A DNA stretch of 64,000 nucleotides from Chryseobacterium sp. LAM-KRS1 (GCF_013184525.1 NZ_JAAOIZ010000001.1:1-64000); one strand, 5' to 3'. Shown: positions 21,340-29,613, counted from the stretch's first letter. The notes: generated from the sequence alone by a model not told the origin. Translations and numbers: made by a program.

Positions 21340-22176
21340 ATGAAATCTCTTTTCACTGTTTTATTTTTGGGTCTTCTGCAGTTCTTTTCAGCACAGGAGG
21401 AGGAATACCCTTACGGGGTTTTTAATTTTCAGGAAAATAAAACACAAAAAATATTTACCGATTGGACGAGGGTAAGGCAGGAGCCTAAAGTAGATGCACA
21501 AATTCTCGACTCTTTGCAAACCAATCAGCAGATTCTTATTGTTAAGAAAGAAGAAATTGTTTTAAAATTAGGAGAAAGGTCTTCCAACTGGTATAAAATA
21601 TCCTATCAGAAGGGAGAACAGGTTGCTGAAGGGTACATCTGGGGCGGAAATCTTTGTGTAGGATACAGAAATAAAAACGGATATGATTTTCTTTTTGGTC
21701 TTTCAAAAACTGAAAATAGAAAGGATAAAAGATCAGGGGAAAATTTTAAACAAAATATAGCCAGTATTAAAGTGCTTGAAGGTAATACCCTTGTAGATGA
21801 GGTTTTCTTTAATACAGGACGTGGGGAAGAATTGAGCTATGGAACTTTTACCTTAGAAAGCAACCATAAACTGCAAAATGTAGAGCTTACCCTAAAAGCT
21901 GCGGTTTCCGGGGAAGCGTGTGGTATTGCCAGCTACGACCAATATGTATTGTTTAAAGATAAAAAGTTAATTGCATTGCCGCAGCTGATGAATGTTGGAG
22001 ATGCCGATGTTTATTATCACAGTGAAAATTTTATATTTCCCAATGATAAAGGAGGAGCTCCTAATACCATTATCTTCAAAATGGAGGAAATGGAAAAGGA
22101 TGAAAAAGACAGGGAAAAGAAAAAATATTCCTCAAAAACTTATCTCTGGAATGGAACTTCTTACCAACTAAAATAA
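21340..22176 (+). CDS. Secreted SH3-like domain protein of unknown function
   Basis: The 278-aa product has a signal peptide (LFLGLLQFFSAQ). An SH3b-like region follows (residues ~38-110: WTRVRQEPKVDAQILDSLQ, NWYKISYQ, GYIWGGNL). The rest resembles no family I recognise and includes DQYVLFKDKKLIALPQ and a lysine/glutamate-rich tail. SH3b domains often bind peptidoglycan or mediate contacts in the periplasm. It lies 17 bp after prmA and before a strong terminator. Confidence 0.75.
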   Translation: MKSLFTVLFLGLLQFFSAQEEEYPYGVFNFQENKTQKIFTDWTRVRQEPKVDAQILDSLQTNQQILIVKKEEIVLKLGERSSNWYKISYQKGEQVAEGYIWGGNLCVGYRNKNGYDFLFGLSKTENRKDKRSGENFKQNIASIKVLEGNTLVDEVFFNTGRGEELSYGTFTLESNHKLQNVELTLKAAVSGEACGIASYDQYVLFKDKKLIALPQLMNVGDADVYYHSENFIFPNDKGGAPNTIIFKMEEMEKDEKDREKKKYSSKTYLWNGTSYQLK

Positions 22177-22177
22177 A

Positions 22178-22208
22178 AATCCCGCTGGTTTACAGCGGGA
22201 TTTTTTGT
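22178..22208 (+). terminator. Terminator after the SH3-like gene
   Basis: AATCCCGCTG pairs with CAGCGGGATT across a 5-nt loop, followed by a T-run. Confidence 0.92.
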
Positions 22209-22251
22209 TGTTTATCGGTATAGATAAAACTTTAAAAAAGACTTTCTTATT

Positions 22252-23076
22252 TTAAGGAGTAGTTTTTACTGCATTATACATCATTGAGTCTTTCTGCTGG
22301 TCAGTATAATCATATTTGTAGTTATAAAATGAAGATTCCCAATCACCATACCCAACATTAGGAATGATAATGAATTTTTTTCCGAAATCCTTTGCTGAAT
22401 TCTTTACTGCAGCAGACCTTTCTGTTTCTGATTTTTTGTCGAATATGCCGGAGAAATCAGAAAGATTATCTCCCAACAATAAAACAATATTATAATTTTT
22501 AGCAATATCAGCTCTTCGGTTTTCTTTACTGCTTTCCTTTGAGCGGAGGATAAGGTTGGTATCATTTTGAAGCGGGAAATTGTATTTTTTCAGGTTTTTT
22601 ACTGTTCCTGCACGTTCCTGCTCCAGACGATTGGTTACATAAAATACCTGAACACCCTTGTCAGCGGCATATTGGTAAAATTCCTGAGAGCCCGTAAGCG
22701 GTTTTGCAATTCCCTTAGAGGTCCATTCCTCCCAGGTGGTCTGGTCATAACCCTTTCCCATCTTAGAACGTTCAACGGCATAATAAGAATTATCTAAAAA
22801 AGTCTCATCAATATCTGAAACAATAGCTAAAGGTTTTTCCGATTTTTGTAGTAAAGCTTCATCCAAACGGAGCCTGGCAATATTATATGCCTGGAGACAA
22901 AGTGCTTCGTATTCTGCTGCCCGTTGCTGATAAAACGCAGCGTATATTTTTCCGTCACGCCCGAGATTTTGATAAGGACCGTCCTGGGCAGAAACTTTTG
23001 AAACTGGAGCTGCTGTTTTGCAGGATAATACCAAAACAAATAAACAGTTTGCGATAATGAATTTAAAATTTTTCAT
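22252..23076 (-). CDS. e(P4)-type acid phosphatase / 5'-nucleotidase lipoprotein
   Basis: The 274-aa product has a lipoprotein signal (VLSC, Cys19). Class-C acid phosphatase features of the HAD superfamily follow: AIVSDIDETFLDNS with the nucleophile Asp88 and Asp90, VFYVTNRLEQER near 150 and LLLGDNLSDFSG near 205. Members of this family dephosphorylate nucleoside monophosphates such as NMN at the cell surface. Combined with the upstream phosphodiesterases it points to phosphate or nucleotide salvage outside the inner membrane, although it is a separate transcription unit. Confidence 0.93.
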   Translation of the reverse strand: MKNFKFIIANCLFVLVLSCKTAAPVSKVSAQDGPYQNLGRDGKIYAAFYQQRAAEYEALCLQAYNIARLRLDEALLQKSEKPLAIVSDIDETFLDNSYYAVERSKMGKGYDQTTWEEWTSKGIAKPLTGSQEFYQYAADKGVQVFYVTNRLEQERAGTVKNLKKYNFPLQNDTNLILRSKESSKENRRADIAKNYNIVLLLGDNLSDFSGIFDKKSETERSAAVKNSAKDFGKKFIIIPNVGYGDWESSFYNYKYDYTDQQKDSMMYNAVKTTP

Positions 23077-23095
23077 TGAATTAATATAGAGAAAA

Positions 23096-23103
23096 CAAAT
23101 TTA
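23096..23103 (-). promoter_or_regulatory. -7 element (TAAATTTG) for the e(P4) gene
   Basis: The minus strand reads TAAATTTG, 20 nt upstream of the start codon. Confidence 0.5.
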
Positions 23104-23237
23104 GGGTTTATTGATTTTTGCTGCAATTAAATGGATGGGTTGCCCGATAAAATATTTGTCTCTTTGAAAATTTTAGAAAGTTAAGTAGTATGTAATCAGT
23201 GTTTTTATGACATAAAAGTATGGTGAATATGGAACAC

Positions 23238-23267
23238 AAAAAAACTCACAATTTTCATTGTGAGTTT
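23238..23267 (-). terminator. Hairpin terminator downstream of the left truncated tRNA
   Basis: The 11-bp stem AAACTCACAAT/ATTGTGAGTTT ends in a run of seven Ts on the minus strand. It is almost the same sequence as the hairpins at 23364 and 39181. Confidence 0.85.
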
Positions 23268-23272
23268 AAAAG

Positions 23273-23331
23273 TGAGCGCGAAAGGATTCGAACCCTTGAC
23301 CCGTTCCGATTAAAATCGGAATGCTCTATCC
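23273..23331 (-). pseudogene. Truncated tRNA-like gene, left copy
   Basis: The minus strand holds the 3' three quarters of a tRNA: GGATAGAGCAT (D-arm part), an anticodon stem TCCGA/TCGGA with a 6-nt TTTTAA loop, a normal T-arm (GGTTCGAATCC) and the 3' acceptor strand CGCGCTC. The 5' acceptor strand and the first half of the D-arm are absent, replaced by AT-rich sequence. The T-arm and acceptor match the neighbouring tRNA-Arg, whereas the anticodon loop looks more like Lys(UUU). It cannot fold as a normal tRNA and is probably a remnant. Confidence 0.75.
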
Positions 23332-23363
23332 TTTGTTGTGTATTAATTGAAATTATAGGACAC

Positions 23364-23391
23364 AAAAAAACTCACAATTTTCATTGTGAGT
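23364..23391 (-). terminator. Terminator of the left tRNA-Pro/Arg operon
   Basis: The stem ACTCACAAT/ATTGTGAGT is followed on the minus strand by seven Ts, just past tRNA-Arg. Confidence 0.88.
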
Positions 23392-23398
23392 CTTAAAG

Positions 23399-23472
23399 TG
23401 AGCGCGAAAGGATTCGAACCTTTGACCGTCTGCTTAGAAGGCAGATGCTCTATCCAGCTGAGCTACGCACCC
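23399..23472 (-). tRNA. tRNA-Arg(TCT)
   Basis: The 74-nt gene folds as a cloverleaf. The acceptor GGGTGCG pairs with CGCGCTC (one G-U at each of two positions), the anticodon loop is CTTCTAA with TCT, and the T-loop is GTTCGAATC. Identical in sequence to the copy at 39216. Confidence 0.95.
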
Positions 23473-23503
23473 ATTGGTAATTTTGAGAAAATTACTAAAA
23501 CAG

Positions 23504-23578
23504 TCGGGGCGGCAGGATTCGAACCTGCGACCTCCTGGTCCCAAACCAGGCGCGATGACCGGACTACGCTACGCCCCG
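23504..23578 (-). tRNA. tRNA-Pro(TGG)
   Basis: The acceptor CGGGGCG pairs with CGCCCCG, the anticodon stem CCTGG/CCAGG encloses TTTGGGA with TGG, and the T-arm is GCAGGTTCGAATCCTGC. Same sequence as the copy at 39336. Confidence 0.95.
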
Positions 23579-23961
23579 ATTAAAGGTCATCTGAAACGAA
23601 TTTTACCTCGTTTTTTGTGGGTGCAAATATATAGAGTTTTTTTGAATTATAAAAATAAAAATCAATAAAATATTTTTTAATTAAACGAAAGACTTGCTAT
23701 AAGGCTTTTAATCATTATGTTAAATGTATAAGGGATTTTTTGTTTTGCAATGCAGGTCAATCAAATTACTTTTATATGGTAAGTATGGTTTTATTAAATG
23801 TAAAAAATTGACAAAATCATCTGCTCACAAAACAATCAATACACTAAATAAACAATTTACAACATTCTTCTCACAAATTGTAGCAGAAACTTTACGCAAC
23901 AAGCGTGCATTGCGCCTTAAAAATGAGTATTATTGTAAGAAAATTAATTTCTGCAAAATAT
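23579..23961. other. 383-bp region between the tRNA operon and the permease gene
   Basis: It contains the tRNA -7 element at its left end and otherwise AT-rich DNA. No good TAnnTTTG match is visible for the rightward genes, so the promoter of the moa/fdh unit is not located. An ORF at 23724-24068 overlaps the permease in another frame and has no recognisable features. Confidence 0.5.
23624..23631 (-). promoter_or_regulatory. -7 element (TATATTTG) for the left tRNA operon
   Basis: The minus strand reads TATATTTGCAC, the same octamer and following bases as upstream of the right tRNA operon. Confidence 0.5.
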
Positions 23962-24711
23962 ATGGGGTATTGGGAGATCTTTTTGTTTTTTTTAATTATC
24001 GCTTTCATTTATTCTTCCGTAGGTTTTGGAGGAGGATCCAGTTATCTTGCAGTTCTTGCCATGTATAACCTTCCTTACCAGGAAATACGCTTAACGGCAC
24101 TTATTTGTAATGTTATTGTGGTCGTCGGAGGGGTGTTTATTTACATCAGAAATAAGCAGACGGACTGGAGGAAAATAATACCGCTTACCATTGTAAGTGT
24201 TCCTATGGCATTCCTGGGAGCGGTTTTAAAAATAAGCCAGGAAACCTTTTTTCTGATATTAGGGATTACATTAATCATTGCGGCATTGTTGCTTTGGATA
24301 AGAACAGATTTAAAAAATGGAGAAGATCATCCGGAACGTACGGGCACTTCTCTATTCAAAAACGGACTTCTGGGAGGTGGAATAGGATTTTTATCTGGAT
24401 TGGTAGGCATTGGTGGGGGAATTTTTCTTTCCCCTCTCTTAAACCTTATGAAATGGGATACTCCACGAAAAATTGCAGCAACATCAAGTGTTTTCATCCT
24501 GGTTAATTCAGTGTCAGGGATTTTCGGACAGTTATCCAAACTCTCTGCCGATATGGATTATTTCAGGATCCTGAGTTTGTGTTTTGCCGTATTTATCGGT
24601 GGACAGGTAGGTTCCAGAATGTCCCTGAAATGGAATCCTTTGGTCATCAAAAGAATGACCGCTATTTTGGTACTGGTGGCTGGGATAAATGTTTTAATAA
24701 AATATTGGTAA
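23962..24711 (+). CDS. TauE/SafE-family permease
   Basis: From the ATG at 23962 the product is 249 aa with about eight membrane segments. It has the TauE/SafE glycine-rich pattern FIYSSVGFGGGSSYLAV near the N-terminus and its inverted-repeat partner GLVGIGGGIFLSPLLNL in the middle. Earlier in-frame starts at 23905 and 23923 exist, but the product then begins with a tail unusual for the family. The family moves organic and inorganic sulfur anions or other small anions across the inner membrane. Its place directly upstream of moaD makes a role with sulfur or oxyanions in cofactor metabolism conceivable, but that is inference. Confidence 0.88.
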   Translation: MGYWEIFLFFLIIAFIYSSVGFGGGSSYLAVLAMYNLPYQEIRLTALICNVIVVVGGVFIYIRNKQTDWRKIIPLTIVSVPMAFLGAVLKISQETFFLILGITLIIAALLLWIRTDLKNGEDHPERTGTSLFKNGLLGGGIGFLSGLVGIGGGIFLSPLLNLMKWDTPRKIAATSSVFILVNSVSGIFGQLSKLSADMDYFRILSLCFAVFIGGQVGSRMSLKWNPLVIKRMTAILVLVAGINVLIKYW

Positions 24712-24727
24712 AAAGCTAAATGTAAAA

Positions 24728-24970
24728 ATGATAATTAAAATATTAGCATTCGGAATAACGAAAGATATTTTCGGAGGTTCAGAAAAAAAAATAGAAATAA
24801 ATGAAGGAGCAAGCGTCAAAGTACTCAAGGAGTTTCTGGAGAAAGATTTTCCGGAGCTTAAAAAACTAAAATCCTATTTTATTGCCATTGACGATGAATA
24901 TGCGGAGGACAATCAGATCATTGAAGTCTCTAACGAAATAGCAATAATCCCTCCGGTAAGCGGAGGGTAA
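24728..24970 (+). CDS. moaD: Molybdopterin synthase small subunit MoaD
   Basis: The 80-aa product is a ubiquitin-fold sulfur carrier. It ends in the diagnostic Gly-Gly (IIPPVSGG), which is thiocarboxylated by the MoeB system and donates sulfur to cyclic pyranopterin monophosphate. It lies 16 bp after the permease gene and 5 bp before moaE, so the three are most likely one transcript. Confidence 0.95.
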   Translation: MIIKILAFGITKDIFGGSEKKIEINEGASVKVLKEFLEKDFPELKKLKSYFIAIDDEYAEDNQIIEVSNEIAIIPPVSGG

Positions 24971-24975
24971 CACCT

Positions 24976-25392
24976 ATGGTTGATATTAAAATAACAGAAA
25001 ATATACTGGATCTTACAAATTGCTTTACCCTTGCTTCCGATCCTGCATGCGGAGGGATTGCGTCATTTGTAGGAACGGTAAGAAATCATACGAAAGGCCA
25101 GGCTGTCATCCGTTTGGAATATGAATGTTACGAGTCTATGGCGGTTAAGGAGATGAGGAAAATAGCAGATGAAGCTATTTCCTTATTTTCGGTAAAAAAT
25201 ATTGTAATTCATCACCGTACAGGAATTTTATTTCCTGGTGATGCAGCAGTGATAATCGTGGTGAGCGATGGTCACCGGAATACTGTTTTTGATGCGTGCA
25301 GCTATATTATTGAAAATATAAAAAAAACGGTTCCCATCTGGAAAAAAGAAATTTTTGATAATGGAGAAGAGTGGGTTTCAGCGCACCCGTAA
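24976..25392 (+). CDS. moaE: Molybdopterin synthase large subunit MoaE
   Basis: The 138-aa product has the MoaE signatures GGIASFVGTVRNHTKG near residue 28, LEYECYESMAVKEM near 57, HHRTGILFPGDAAVIIVVS near 80 and the KKTVPIWKKE segment near 118, with catalytic lysines. With MoaD it converts precursor Z into molybdopterin in the cytoplasm. Confidence 0.96.
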   Translation: MVDIKITENILDLTNCFTLASDPACGGIASFVGTVRNHTKGQAVIRLEYECYESMAVKEMRKIADEAISLFSVKNIVIHHRTGILFPGDAAVIIVVSDGHRNTVFDACSYIIENIKKTVPIWKKEIFDNGEEWVSAHP

Positions 25393-25437
25393 TTTGAGGA
25401 ATAAAATTTTGTATCTTTAAGTATCAATTATTAAATT

Positions 25438-26313
25438 ATGAAAGCCCATCTGTTATCAAATAAATCGGTAAAGCAGATAGAAATCGTCAAAGTTAAGGAA
25501 AACAGCAGTTTCCAATATACGGATGATGTTTCTGTTGAGGAACCTTTAGAAATAAGGGTGGTCTATCATTTAGCAGATAAAAAAGAATCGAGGAATATAT
25601 CTGTAACAATGAGAACACCTGGTAATGATGCAGAGCTGGCTGCCGGCTTTTTATTTACGGAAGGGATTATTTTTGACTATAAACAAATTGAAAGCATATA
25701 CTCTCCTCAGGCAGAATGTGCCAGGAACAGCGAAAATATTATCATTGTTGAACTTGCAGAAGGTTTTGTTCCTGACCTTATGAATGCTGACAGGAACTTT
25801 TATACTACTTCCAGCTGTGGGGTTTGTGGAAAAGGATCCATTGAATCTATAAGAACAGTGAGTTCTTTTCATAACCGTACAAAAGAAAATATAGAGGTTT
25901 CTCTGGAAACCCTGTATCAATTATCTGAAAAGCTACAGTCTTTCCAGAATAATTTTAGTGCTACAGGCGGTATACATGCCTCCGGTATCTTTGACCGGGA
26001 AGGTAACCTTCTGGCGTTGCGTGAAGATGTGGGAAGACATAATGCTTTGGATAAACTCATCGGTCATGCATTATCAGCAGGGCTCCTGCCGCTTCATGAC
26101 AAAATTTTGGTGTTGAGTGGAAGAGCCAGTTTTGAGCTTATTCAGAAAGCGGCAATGGCTGGTATTTTCATTGTTGCAGCAATAGGAGCTCCTTCCAGCC
26201 TTGCGGTAGATCTGGCAAAAGAATTTGATATCACTTTATTAGGCTTTCTCCGGGACAACCGGTTTAATATTTACCATTCCGGCAGCCATTTTAAAATTGA
26301 AAATGTATTATGA
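25438..26313 (+). CDS. fdhD: FdhD, sulfurtransferase/chaperone for formate dehydrogenase
   Basis: The 291-aa product has the family motif SSCGVCG, with Cys127 and Cys130, and the later segments ATGGIHASGIFD, REDVGRHNALDKLIG and LSGRASFELIQKA. FdhD moves sulfur from a cysteine desulfurase to the molybdenum cofactor and is needed for formate dehydrogenase activity. Its presence supports the idea that the molybdoenzyme encoded just downstream is of the FDH type. A near-consensus -7 element (TATCTTTA) lies about 20 bp upstream. It overlaps the next gene by 4 bp (ATGA). Confidence 0.95.
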   Translation: MKAHLLSNKSVKQIEIVKVKENSSFQYTDDVSVEEPLEIRVVYHLADKKESRNISVTMRTPGNDAELAAGFLFTEGIIFDYKQIESIYSPQAECARNSENIIIVELAEGFVPDLMNADRNFYTTSSCGVCGKGSIESIRTVSSFHNRTKENIEVSLETLYQLSEKLQSFQNNFSATGGIHASGIFDREGNLLALREDVGRHNALDKLIGHALSAGLLPLHDKILVLSGRASFELIQKAAMAGIFIVAAIGAPSSLAVDLAKEFDITLLGFLRDNRFNIYHSGSHFKIENVL

Positions 26314-26660
26314 AAATAAGAATTAAAGATAACTCGTTGAGATTTCGTCTTACCCAATCCGAAGTGGCAAAATTAGGAGAAGACGGAATGATCTCCAGCT
26401 TTACGGAATTTGTGGACCGTCCGTTTATTTACTCTATCGAAAGAACAGAAGATGTGGATCTCTCGGCGGCTTTCATTGAAAACAGGATTGTTCTGAAAAT
26501 GCCGGCAACAATGATCACGGAATGGATTTCCACGGATAGAGTAGGTTTTGAAGGGCAGGCCGGAAAAATCAAACTCTTGATAGAAAAAGATTTTGTATGT
26601 ATTGATAATACAGTGGAAGACCAAAGTGACAATTATCCCAACCCGAACATAAAATGCTAA
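26310..26660 (+). CDS. Conserved-looking 116-aa protein between fdhD and the molybdoenzyme
   Basis: I do not recognise a function. It may be the small Bacteroidota family labelled DUF7009, but I am unsure. The product is soluble, starts KIRIKDNSLRFRLTQSEV, is rich in charged residues, has no signal peptide and no cysteines except near the end (FVCIDN and the last residue). The start overlaps the fdhD stop by 4 bp and the molybdoenzyme gene follows by 27 bp, so translation is probably coupled to fdhD. The position suggests an accessory factor for FdhD or for maturation of the enzyme. Confidence 0.75.
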   Translation: MKIRIKDNSLRFRLTQSEVAKLGEDGMISSFTEFVDRPFIYSIERTEDVDLSAAFIENRIVLKMPATMITEWISTDRVGFEGQAGKIKLLIEKDFVCIDNTVEDQSDNYPNPNIKC

Positions 26661-26687
26661 TTTTTCATCTTTTTAAATGTAGAAATC

Positions 26688-29081
26688 ATGGAAAACAAAG
26701 ATATATTCAATAAAAAAGAGGACAGCAGATTACCTTCTGCAGAACCACCTTATAAACTGCTGGATCTGAAGCTGAAACCACCAAAAGCATGGGCAGCAGG
26801 AGTTCCTGCAGTTATTCATTCATTGGATCAGTTGGTGCTGAATGCCTCTGTTCTTCGTGGAGGGAGAGCTCTTTTCAGTATGAATCAGTTTGATGGTTTC
26901 GATTGTCCGAGCTGCGCGTGGCCAGACCCGGATGACGAACGTTCCAGATTGGGCGAATATTGTGAAAACGGGGCAAAAGCCTTAGCAGAAGAAGCGACTT
27001 CAAAAAAGATCGGGGCTGACTTTTTCAAAGAAAACTCCGTATATGATTTGGCAAAGATGACAGATTTTGAAATCAGCCAGTTGGGAAGAATAGCGGAGCC
27101 TATGTATCTGCCTAAAGGAGGAACGCATTATCAGCCAATCAGCTGGGATAATGCTTTTAAGAAAATCTCTGAAAAACTAAACGCTCTTGACTCGCCCGAC
27201 GAAGCCATATTTTACACATCCGGAAGAACAAGTAATGAAGCAACATGGGTTTATCAGCTGTTTGCCAGAGAATTCGGAACCAATAATTTTCCGGACTGTT
27301 CTAATATGTGCCATGAAACTTCCGGTTATGCTCTATCAAGAAGTATAGGTATTGGAAAAGGAACCGTAAAGTTGGAAGACTTCTACGACACGGATCTTAT
27401 CATAATCATAGGGCAGAATCCCGGGACCAATTCACCAAGAATGCTCTCCGCCCTAACTAAAGGAAAGAAAAACGGAGCAAAAATTATGGCTGTCAATCCG
27501 CTTCCCGAAGCCGGATTAAAAGGATTCAAAAATCCTCAGGATGTTCGGGCTCTGCTCAATAAACCATATGAATTGTCAGATCTGTATCTTCCTGTTAGGA
27601 TTAATGGAGATATGGCGCTTTTAAAAGCACTGCAAATTCTTGTGCTGGAAGAAGAAGCTAAAAATCCGGGAAAAGTTCTTGACCAGGATTTTATAGCGAA
27701 CAAAACCGCCGGATTTAATGAATTGGTTGAGGAATTAAAAAAATATGATCTCAACTTTTTATCGGAAGAATGTGGTATTCCGGTTGAGAGCTTGAGAGAA
27801 GCTGCACAAATGATTGCCTCAAAAAAGAGGATTATCATTTGTTGGGGAATGGGAATTACACAGCAGCATAATGGTGTGGAAATGATTTACAATATTGTGA
27901 ATCTCCTGTTGATGAAAGGAAGTATAGGAATTCAGGGGGGAGGTGCGTGTCCGGTTAGAGGGCATAGCAATGTTCAGGGTAACAGGACGTTACTTATTAA
28001 CCATCATCCAACAAAGGAACAATTGGATAGGCTGCAGGAATATTACGGCTTTGAAGTACCAAGAAAAGGAGGATATGACGTTGTAAACGCGCTTAAAGCA
28101 ATGCATGAGGGTAAAGTGAAATTCATGTTCTGTATGGGAGGTAATTTTCTTTCTGCTGCACCAGATACCACTTTTACAGCAGAAGCGATGCGCAGTCTTG
28201 AAATGTCTGTGATTGTTTCAGTAAAATTAAATAGAAACCACCTTATCCACGGGAAGGAAGCCTTGATCTTACCGGTCATCTCCAGAAGTGAAAAAGATAT
28301 GATCAATGGGGAACTTCAGCATGTAAGCACAGAAAATTCAATGGGCGTTGTGGAATGGTCAAGAGGTGTTCTCGATCCTATTTCAAAACACCTGATCAAT
28401 GAAACCCATGTCGCCTGCAGAATGGCGAAAGCGGTGTTAGGGGAACGCTCAGTTGTGGATTGGGATAAGTTTATTAACAGCTATGATGCCGTTCGTCACG
28501 ATATTGAGCAATGTATTCCCGGATTTGAAAATTATAACAAAAGGGTAGTACAAAAAGGAGGCTTCTATCTTCCGAACGGACCAAGAGATGGTATTTTCAA
28601 CAGTGAATTTTACCCGGGAAAAGCGGCTTTCAATATTACCGCTGTACCGGATAATTCGCTTGCAGATGACGAATATCTGATGGGAACAACCAGAACACAT
28701 GATCAGTTCAATACGGTTGTTTATGGTTTAAATGACCGGTACCGAGGGATCTTCAATGAAAGGAGGGTTGTGATGATGAATGAAAAAGATATTGAAAAGG
28801 CAGGTCTTAAAGAAGGTGATCATGTAGATCTTTTCAATTATGATGATGGCATCGAAAGGATTGCACCGCTTTTTATTGTCGTAAAATATCCTATTCCACA
28901 AAAAAGCACCATGACCTATTTCCCGGAAACTAATGTTTTGGTGTCCATCAATAATGTAGTCAACGGAGCCAATATGCCGGCTTCCAAATATGTCCGTATT
29001 AAAATCCGGAAACATGATCCTGATATTTTTAAAAAGATTGATGACCATGTGATTGCAGCAGCCGGAACGAGTGTGGAGTAA
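26688..29081 (+). CDS. FdhF/YdeP-family molybdopterin oxidoreductase
   Basis: The 797-aa product belongs to the DMSO-reductase superfamily, in the formate-dehydrogenase-alpha-like YdeP group. It has an N-terminal cysteine cluster (Cys73, Cys76, Cys92 in DCPSC ... EYCENG), FYTSGRTSNEATW near 175, and PDCSNMCHETSG near 203-213, where Cys208 is the likely Mo ligand (Cys, not selenocysteine). Cofactor-binding segments IIIGQNPGTNSPRM and CPVRGHSNVQGNR follow. The C-terminal molybdopterin-dinucleotide domain (~640-760) contains TRTHDQFNT. No signal peptide is present, so it acts in the cytoplasm. No electron-transfer beta subunit is nearby, so its acceptor is unknown. Formate is the best-guess substrate given fdhD and the OFA-type transporter. 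Confidence 0.93.
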   Translation: MENKDIFNKKEDSRLPSAEPPYKLLDLKLKPPKAWAAGVPAVIHSLDQLVLNASVLRGGRALFSMNQFDGFDCPSCAWPDPDDERSRLGEYCENGAKALAEEATSKKIGADFFKENSVYDLAKMTDFEISQLGRIAEPMYLPKGGTHYQPISWDNAFKKISEKLNALDSPDEAIFYTSGRTSNEATWVYQLFAREFGTNNFPDCSNMCHETSGYALSRSIGIGKGTVKLEDFYDTDLIIIIGQNPGTNSPRMLSALTKGKKNGAKIMAVNPLPEAGLKGFKNPQDVRALLNKPYELSDLYLPVRINGDMALLKALQILVLEEEAKNPGKVLDQDFIANKTAGFNELVEELKKYDLNFLSEECGIPVESLREAAQMIASKKRIIICWGMGITQQHNGVEMIYNIVNLLLMKGSIGIQGGGACPVRGHSNVQGNRTLLINHHPTKEQLDRLQEYYGFEVPRKGGYDVVNALKAMHEGKVKFMFCMGGNFLSAAPDTTFTAEAMRSLEMSVIVSVKLNRNHLIHGKEALILPVISRSEKDMINGELQHVSTENSMGVVEWSRGVLDPISKHLINETHVACRMAKAVLGERSVVDWDKFINSYDAVRHDIEQCIPGFENYNKRVVQKGGFYLPNGPRDGIFNSEFYPGKAAFNITAVPDNSLADDEYLMGTTRTHDQFNTVVYGLNDRYRGIFNERRVVMMNEKDIEKAGLKEGDHVDLFNYDDGIERIAPLFIVVKYPIPQKSTMTYFPETNVLVSINNVVNGANMPASKYVRIKIRKHDPDIFKKIDDHVIAAAGTSVE

Positions 29082-29118
29082 TGTTTAAAATATTTTATTG
29101 TTTAAACAGATTATAGTC

Positions 29119-29607
29119 ATGAGAAGACTGTTTTTTGTTTTCATATTTTCTTTTTGTGGATTGCTATCGGCTCAGACGGCATTTCAATTAAAAGTTTCAG
29201 GTGAAGTTGCCCATCCTTTGGATTTAAGCTTATCCGATCTTTCAAAAATGCCCCGAAAAGATGCCGTACTGAGGGATAAAGATGGAAGCTCCCATACCTT
29301 TACAGGAGTCCCTGTCATGGAAGTTTTGGAAAGGGCAGGGATTCCGTCCGGAAAAGCACTTCATGGAGCAGAAAACCTTTCCAAATATGTACTGATAAAA
29401 TGTTCGGATGGTTATCAGGTTTTATTTTCACTGGCAGAGCTGGACGCTTCCATTCAGGATAAAAATGTCATTATTGCAGATACTGTAGATGGGAAACCCT
29501 TGCCAAAGGAAAAAGGTCCCCTCAGGATTATTGCGGAAGGGGAAAAGAAGCCGGCAAGAAGTTCTTATCAGGTTAGAGAAATTTTTATTAGTTCAATAAA
29601 AAATTAA
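29119..29607 (+). CDS. Secreted small SUOX-fold (molybdopterin-binding-like) protein lacking the Mo-ligating Cys
   Basis: The ATG at 29119 gives 162 aa with a signal peptide (FSFCGLLSAQ). The rest looks like the oxidoreductase molybdopterin-binding domain: LKVSGEVAHPLDLSLSDL, TFTGVPVMEVLERAG, DGYQVLFSLAELD and a C-terminal GPLRIIAEGEKKPARS. In YedY or sulfite oxidase the segment before the GVP motif carries a Cys that binds molybdenum. Here it reads DAVLRDKDGSSHTF without any Cys. The protein may bind a pterin differently, use another ligand or be non-catalytic. It is the only gene of the unit with an export signal. An earlier in-frame TTG at 29098 is unlikely. Confidence 0.8.
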   Translation: MRRLFFVFIFSFCGLLSAQTAFQLKVSGEVAHPLDLSLSDLSKMPRKDAVLRDKDGSSHTFTGVPVMEVLERAGIPSGKALHGAENLSKYVLIKCSDGYQVLFSLAELDASIQDKNVIIADTVDGKPLPKEKGPLRIIAEGEKKPARSSYQVREIFISSIKN

Positions 29608-29613
29608 TTGTAA

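Larger units (their letters stand above)
23273..23578 (-). repeat. Left copy of the truncated-tRNA / tRNA-Arg / tRNA-Pro cassette
   Basis: This direct repeat has the same order as 39090-39410: truncated tRNA, AT-rich linker (TATTAATTGAA...), hairpin terminator, tRNA-Arg, tRNA-Pro. The linker differs from the right copy by about two bases in 38 and the tRNAs are identical. The Arg-Pro spacers differ completely. The copies bracket the molybdenum-cofactor block. Confidence 0.85.

Noticed and set aside
23236..23391. Repeated hairpin and tRNA 3' sequences as a CRISPR-like array
   Set aside because: The repeats are tRNA-operon terminators and tRNA tails; there are no regular unique spacers and no cas genes.
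23724..24068. 114-codon ORF before the permease
   Set aside because: It overlaps the permease start in another frame and its translation has no signal, domain or biased composition.
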